Positions 59,773 to 64,000 of a DNA stretch of 64,000 nt are shown here, in pieces. How positions within the stretch are numbered: the stretch's first letter is position 1; every line of letters begins with the position of its first letter. The notes under the pieces were generated by a model that saw only the letters and a program-made list of their open reading frames with translations, was not told where the DNA came from and searched no databases. Source of the DNA: Eucommia ulmoides (Eukaryota; Streptophyta; Magnoliopsida; Garryales; Eucommiaceae); the NCBI GenBank assembly GCA_016647705.1, contig CM028328.1, forward strand, positions 41,206,501-41,270,500. Reading direction: 5' to 3'. Position numbers and translations under genes: made by a program.

Positions 59773-61404
59773 CTGCATCTTAGGGCCGTTTTGCTCTGAG
59801 GCCATTTTATCCCAAAAAAGTTATATTTTTCGTCCGAAACGGACTCTGTTGAATTTTCTAGTCAAACTTATCGTCAATGGGCCTTTCGGAGGCGTTTCTC
59901 AACGAAGGCCGATTCCAACACAAAAATTGGTATTTTTCATGCCGAAAGGTCGCAGTTTAATTATCGGGTCAAACTTTGTCTTTTTGTACCTTTTGGGGGT
60001 GTTTTGCTTTGAAGGACGTTTCCACTAAAAAAAGTGGTAATTTTCGTCCGAAACGGACACTGTTGATTTTTTTTTTTTCCTTTCAAACTTGGCGTTAATG
60101 GGCCTTTTGGGGGCGTTTTTCTTTCAAGGCCGTTTCCACCCCCGAAAAGTGGTATTTTTCGTCTCGAAAGGTTGCAGTTTAATTTTCGGTTCAAACTTGG
60201 TCAGCTTGTCCCTTTTTGGGGCCATCTTGCTTTCTAGGACATTTCAACTCCAAAAAGTTGTAATTTTCGCCCAAAACAGACGCAGTTGAATTTTCTCTTG
60301 TCAGACACTGTTTTTTTTTTTTTTTTTTTGCCTCTTGGGGGAGATTTGCGCTGAAGGGCGTTTTATCCCCAAAAAACGGTATTTTTTCTCCGAAACGGAC
60401 ACAGTTGAATTTTCTTGTCAAACTCTACGTTTTTGGGCCTTTTGCTGGCGTTTTGCTTGGAAGGCTGTTGTTTCCACCCCGAAAAAGTGGTAATCTTCGT
60501 CCCAAAAGGTCGCTGTTTAATTTTTGGGTCAAATTTGGACTTTTTGTTCCTTTTGGGGGCGTTTTGCTTTGAAGGACGTTTTCACTCAGAAAGAATGTAT
60601 TTTTCTTCCACGGCGGACACAGTTCATTTTTATTTTTTTTTTATCAAACTTGGTCTTTTTGGGGTGCTTAAATGCGATGACCTTTTCCACACAAAAAAGG
60701 TGATATTTTTCGTCCAGAACGGATGCAGTTGAATTTTCTAGTCAAACTTAGCGTCATTGGGCCTTTTGGAGGCGTTTCTCTACGAAGGTCGATTCCAACA
60801 CAAAAGGTGGTATTTTTCATGCCGAAAGGTCGCGGTTTAATTATCGAGTCAAACTTTTTCTTTTTGTACCTTTTGGGAGTGTTTTGCTTCGAATGACGTT
60901 TTCACTCAAAAAAGTGGTAATTTTTGTGCAAAAAGGACGCAGTTTAATTTTCTACTCAAACTTGATCGTTTTTTGCCTTTGGGGGGCGTTTTACCTCTGC
61001 AAGCCGTATTATCCCAAAACAAAGTTGTATTTTTTGTCCGAAATGGACACAGTTGAATTTTCTTATCAAACTTGGCATTTTTGGGCCTTTCGGGAGCATT
61101 TTGCTCTGATGGCAGTTTCCACCCGAAAAAGTGGTATTTTTCGTCCTGAAAGGTCGCGGTTTAATTTTTGGGTCAAACTTGGTCTTCTTCTCCCCTTTGG
61201 GGATGTTTTGCTTTGAAGGACGTTTCCACTCAAAAAAAACTTGTACTTTTCGTCCGAAACGGACAGAATTCATTTTTTAGTCAAACATGCTCTTTTTGGG
61301 ACTTTTAGGGGTGTTCAGCTCCGAAGGCCGTGCCATCCAAAAAACAGGTATTTTTAATTCAAAACGGACGCAGTTGAATTTTCTAGTAAAAACCTGGCCT
61401 TCTT
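59773..61404 (+). repeat. 15-mer L unit (1,632 bp)
   Basis: Colinear with the preceding unit. Length differs by poly-T runs and small insertions (for example ACCCCGAAAAAG near 60476 and an extra T in GCGTTTTACC near 60988). Confidence 0.92.
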
Positions 61405-63038
61405 CTGCATCTTAGGGCCGTTTTGCTCTGAGGCCATTTTATCCCAAAAAAGTTATATTTTTCGTCCGAAACGGACTCTGTTGAATTTTCTAGTCAAACT
61501 TATCGTCAATGGGCCTTTCGGAGGCGTTTCTCAACGAAGGCCGATTCCAACACAAAAATTGGTATTTTTCATGCCGAAAGGTCGCAGTTTAATTATCGGG
61601 TCAAACTTTGTCTTTTTGTACCTTTTGGGGGTGTTTTGCTTTGAAGGACGTTTCCACTAAAAAAAGGTGGTAATTTTCGTCCGAAACGGACACTGTTGAT
61701 TTTTTTTTTTTCCTTTCAAACTTGGCGTTAATGGGCCTTTTGGGGGCGTTTTTCTTTCAAGGCCGTTTCCACCCCCGAAAAGTGGTATTTTTCGTCTCGA
61801 AAGGTTGCAGTTTAATTTTCGGTTCAAACTTGGTCAGCTTGTCCCTTTTTGGGGCCATCTTGCTTTCTAGGACATTTCAACTCCAAAAAGTTGTAATTTT
61901 CGCCCAAAACAGACGCAGTTGAATTTTCTCTTGTCAGACACTGTTTTTTTTTTTTTTTTTGCCTCTTGGGGGAGATTTGCGCTGAAGGGCGTTTTATCCC
62001 CAAAAGAAGGGTATTTTTTCTCCGAAACTGGACACAGTTGAATTTTCTTGTCAAACTCTACGTTTTTGGGCCTTTTGCTGGCGTTTTGCTTGGAAGGCTG
62101 TTGTTTCCACCCCGAAAAAGTGGTAATCTTCGTCCCAAAAGGTCGCTGTTTAATTTTTGGGTCAAATTTGGACTTTTTGTTCCTTTTGGGGGCGTTTTGC
62201 TTTGAAGGACGTTTTCACTCAGAAAGAATGTATTTTTCTTCCACGGCGGACACAGTTCATTTTTTTTTTTTTTTTATCAAACTTGGTCTTTTTGGGGTGC
62301 TTAAATGCGATGACCTTTTCCACACAAAAAAGGTGATATTTTTCGTCCAGAACGGATGCAGTTGAATTTTCTAGTCAAACTTAGCGTCATTGGGCCTTTT
62401 GGAGGCGTTTCTCTACGAAGGTCGATTCCAACACAAAAGGTGGTATTTTTCATGCCGAAAGGTCGCGGTTTAATTATCGAGTCAAACTTTTTCTTTTTGT
62501 ACCTTTTGGGAGTGTTTTGCTTCGAATGACGTTTTCACTCAAAAAAGTGGTAATTTTTGTGCAAAAAGGACGCAGTTTAATTTTCTACTCAAACTTGATC
62601 GTTTTTTTGCCTTTGGGGGGCGTTTTACCTCTGCAAGCCGTATTATCCCAAAACAAAGTTGTATTTTTTGTCCGAAATGGACACAGTTGAATTTTCTTAT
62701 CAAACTTGGCATTTTTGGGCCTCTTCGGGAGCATTTTGCTCTGATGGCAGTTTCCACCCGAAAAAGTGGTATTTTTCGTCCTGGAAGGTCGCGGTTTAAT
62801 TTTTGGGTCAAACTTGGTCTTCTTCTCCCCTTTGGGGATGTTTTGCTTTGAAGGACGTTTCCACTCAAAAAAAACTTGTACTTTTCGTCCGAAACGGACA
62901 GAATTCATTTTTTAGTCAAACATGCTCTTTTTGGGACTTTTAGGGGTGTTCAGCTCCGAAGGCCGTGCCATCCAAAAAACAGGTATTTTTAATTCAAAAC
63001 GGACGCAGTTGAATTTTCTAGTAAAAACTGGCCTTCTT
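61405..63038 (+). repeat. 15-mer L unit (1,634 bp)
   Basis: Colinear with the preceding units. Private changes include CCAAAAGAAGGG (near 62000), GAAACTGGACAC (62024 onward), GGCCTCTTCGGG (near 62720) and CCTGGAAGG (near 62780). Confidence 0.92.
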
Positions 63039-64000
63039 CTGCATCTTAGGGCCGTTTTGCTCTGAGGCCATTTTATCCCAAAAAAGTTATATTTTTCGTC
63101 CGAAACGGACTCTGTTGAATTTTCTAGTCAAACTTATCGTCAATGGGCGTTTCTCAACGAAGGCCGATTCCAACACAAAAATTGGTATTTTTCATGCCGA
63201 AAGGTCGCAGTTTAATTATCGGGTCAAACTTTGTCTTTTTGTACCTTTTGGGGGTGTTTTGCTTTGAAGGACGTTTCCACTAAAAAAAGGTGGTAATTTT
63301 CGTCCGAAACGGACACTGTTGATTTTGTTTTATTTTTCTTTCAAACTTGGCGTTAATGGGCCTTTTGGGGGCATTTTTCTTTCAAGGCCGTTTCCACCCC
63401 CGAAAAGTGGTATTTTTCGTCTCGAAAGGTTGCAGTTTAATTTTCGGTTCAAACTTGGTCAGCTTGTCCCTTTTGGGGGCCATCTTGCTTTCTAGGACAT
63501 TTCAACTCCAAAAAGTTGTAATTTTCGCCCAAAACAGACGCAGTTGAATTTTCTCTTGTCAGACACTGTTGTTTTTTTTTTTTTTTTTGCCTCTTGGGGG
63601 AGATTTGCGCTGAAGGGCGTTTTATCCCCAAAAGAAGGGTATTTTTTCTCCGAAACGGACACAGTTGAATTTTCTTGTCAAACTCTACGTTTTTGGGCCT
63701 TTTGCTGGCGTTTTGCTTGGAAGGCTGTTGTTTCCACCCGAAAAAGTGGTAATCTTCGTCCCAAAAGGTCGTTGTTTAATTTTTGGGTCAAATTTGGACT
63801 TTTTGTTCCTTTTGGGGGTGTTTTGCTTTGAAGGACGTTTTTACTCAGAAAGAATGTATTTTTCTTCCACGGTGGACACAGATCATTTTTTTTGTTTTTT
63901 TATCAAACTTGGTCTTTTTGGCGTGCTTAAATGTGATGACCTTTTCCACACAAAAAAGGTGATATTTTTCGCCCAGAACGGATGCAGTTGAATTTTCTAG
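63039..64000 (+). repeat. Partial 15-mer L unit at the window end
   Basis: Continues the 15-mer and leaves the window in the CGCCCAGAACGGATGC monomer. It lacks part of the GGGCCTTTCGGAGGCGTTTC block near 63146, and shares CCAAAAGAAGGG with the previous unit. Its last 225 bp match 56429-56660. Confidence 0.9.

Noticed and set aside
1..64000. CRISPR array (regular repeats with variable parts)
   Set aside because: Monomers are contiguous 107-bp satellites with gradual variation over their whole length. There are no short identical repeats with unrelated spacers, no cas genes, and the inserts are eukaryotic LTRs.
1..64000. rDNA spacer subrepeats or telomere-type arrays
   Set aside because: No rRNA sequence, no TTTAGGG-type tracts and no rRNA promoter-like or terminator-like element is seen.

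Overview
The window is almost entirely satellite DNA from a complex eukaryotic genome, most likely a higher plant. The plant assignment rests on kilobase-scale higher-order satellite arrays and on two solo LTRs with plant-like ends; I cannot name the species. I find no protein-coding gene, rRNA or tRNA. Every long open frame is either a translation of the satellite or low-complexity sequence inside an LTR. All recognisable monomers run head to tail in one orientation. The basic monomer is about 107 bp: an A-tract, then TGGTATTTTTCGTCC, a dyad GTCCG-AAA-CGGAC, a variable middle, then a block like TTTTGGGGGCGTTTTGCTC. By length, about 560 monomers are present.

Layout. (1) 1-30267: older, diverged array whose monomers fall into three types in a repeating trimer of about 321 bp. 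It is interrupted by a 2,761-bp solo LTR (3199-5959, 5-bp target duplication GTTTT) and an 895-bp solo LTR (21916-22810, 5-bp target duplication AAATG). (2) About 30268-33368: monomer set and order change; irregular 7-mer and 5-mer periods (about 750, 750 and 533 bp). (3) 33369-34990: one complete 15-monomer higher-order repeat (L, 1,622 bp). (4) 34991-56328: strongly homogenised array of two deletion derivatives of the 15-mer, S (913-932 bp) and M (1,461-1,464 bp), in the order S S S S / M S S / M S S / M S S S / M S / M S / M and part of S. (5) 56329-56428: exactly 100 N, a scaffold gap. (6) 56429-64000: L units again (1,624-1,634 bp), one collapsed to 833 bp, with sign of a 7,346-bp super-period.

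Interpretation. The left side looks like an old layer: private mutations, CpG decay, broken register, inserted retrotransposons reduced to solo LTRs. The right side looks like recent or ongoing amplification in which a few fixed deletion junctions define new repeat units. This is what unequal exchange or break-induced amplification would produce in a centromeric or pericentromeric satellite. Most box-type monomers carry TTTCGTCCGAAACGGAC, which agrees with 8 of 9 specified positions of the mammalian CENP-B box core; at least two copies match all nine. Centromere identity itself cannot be shown from sequence alone. I found no new gene system; the unusual content is the repeat architecture.
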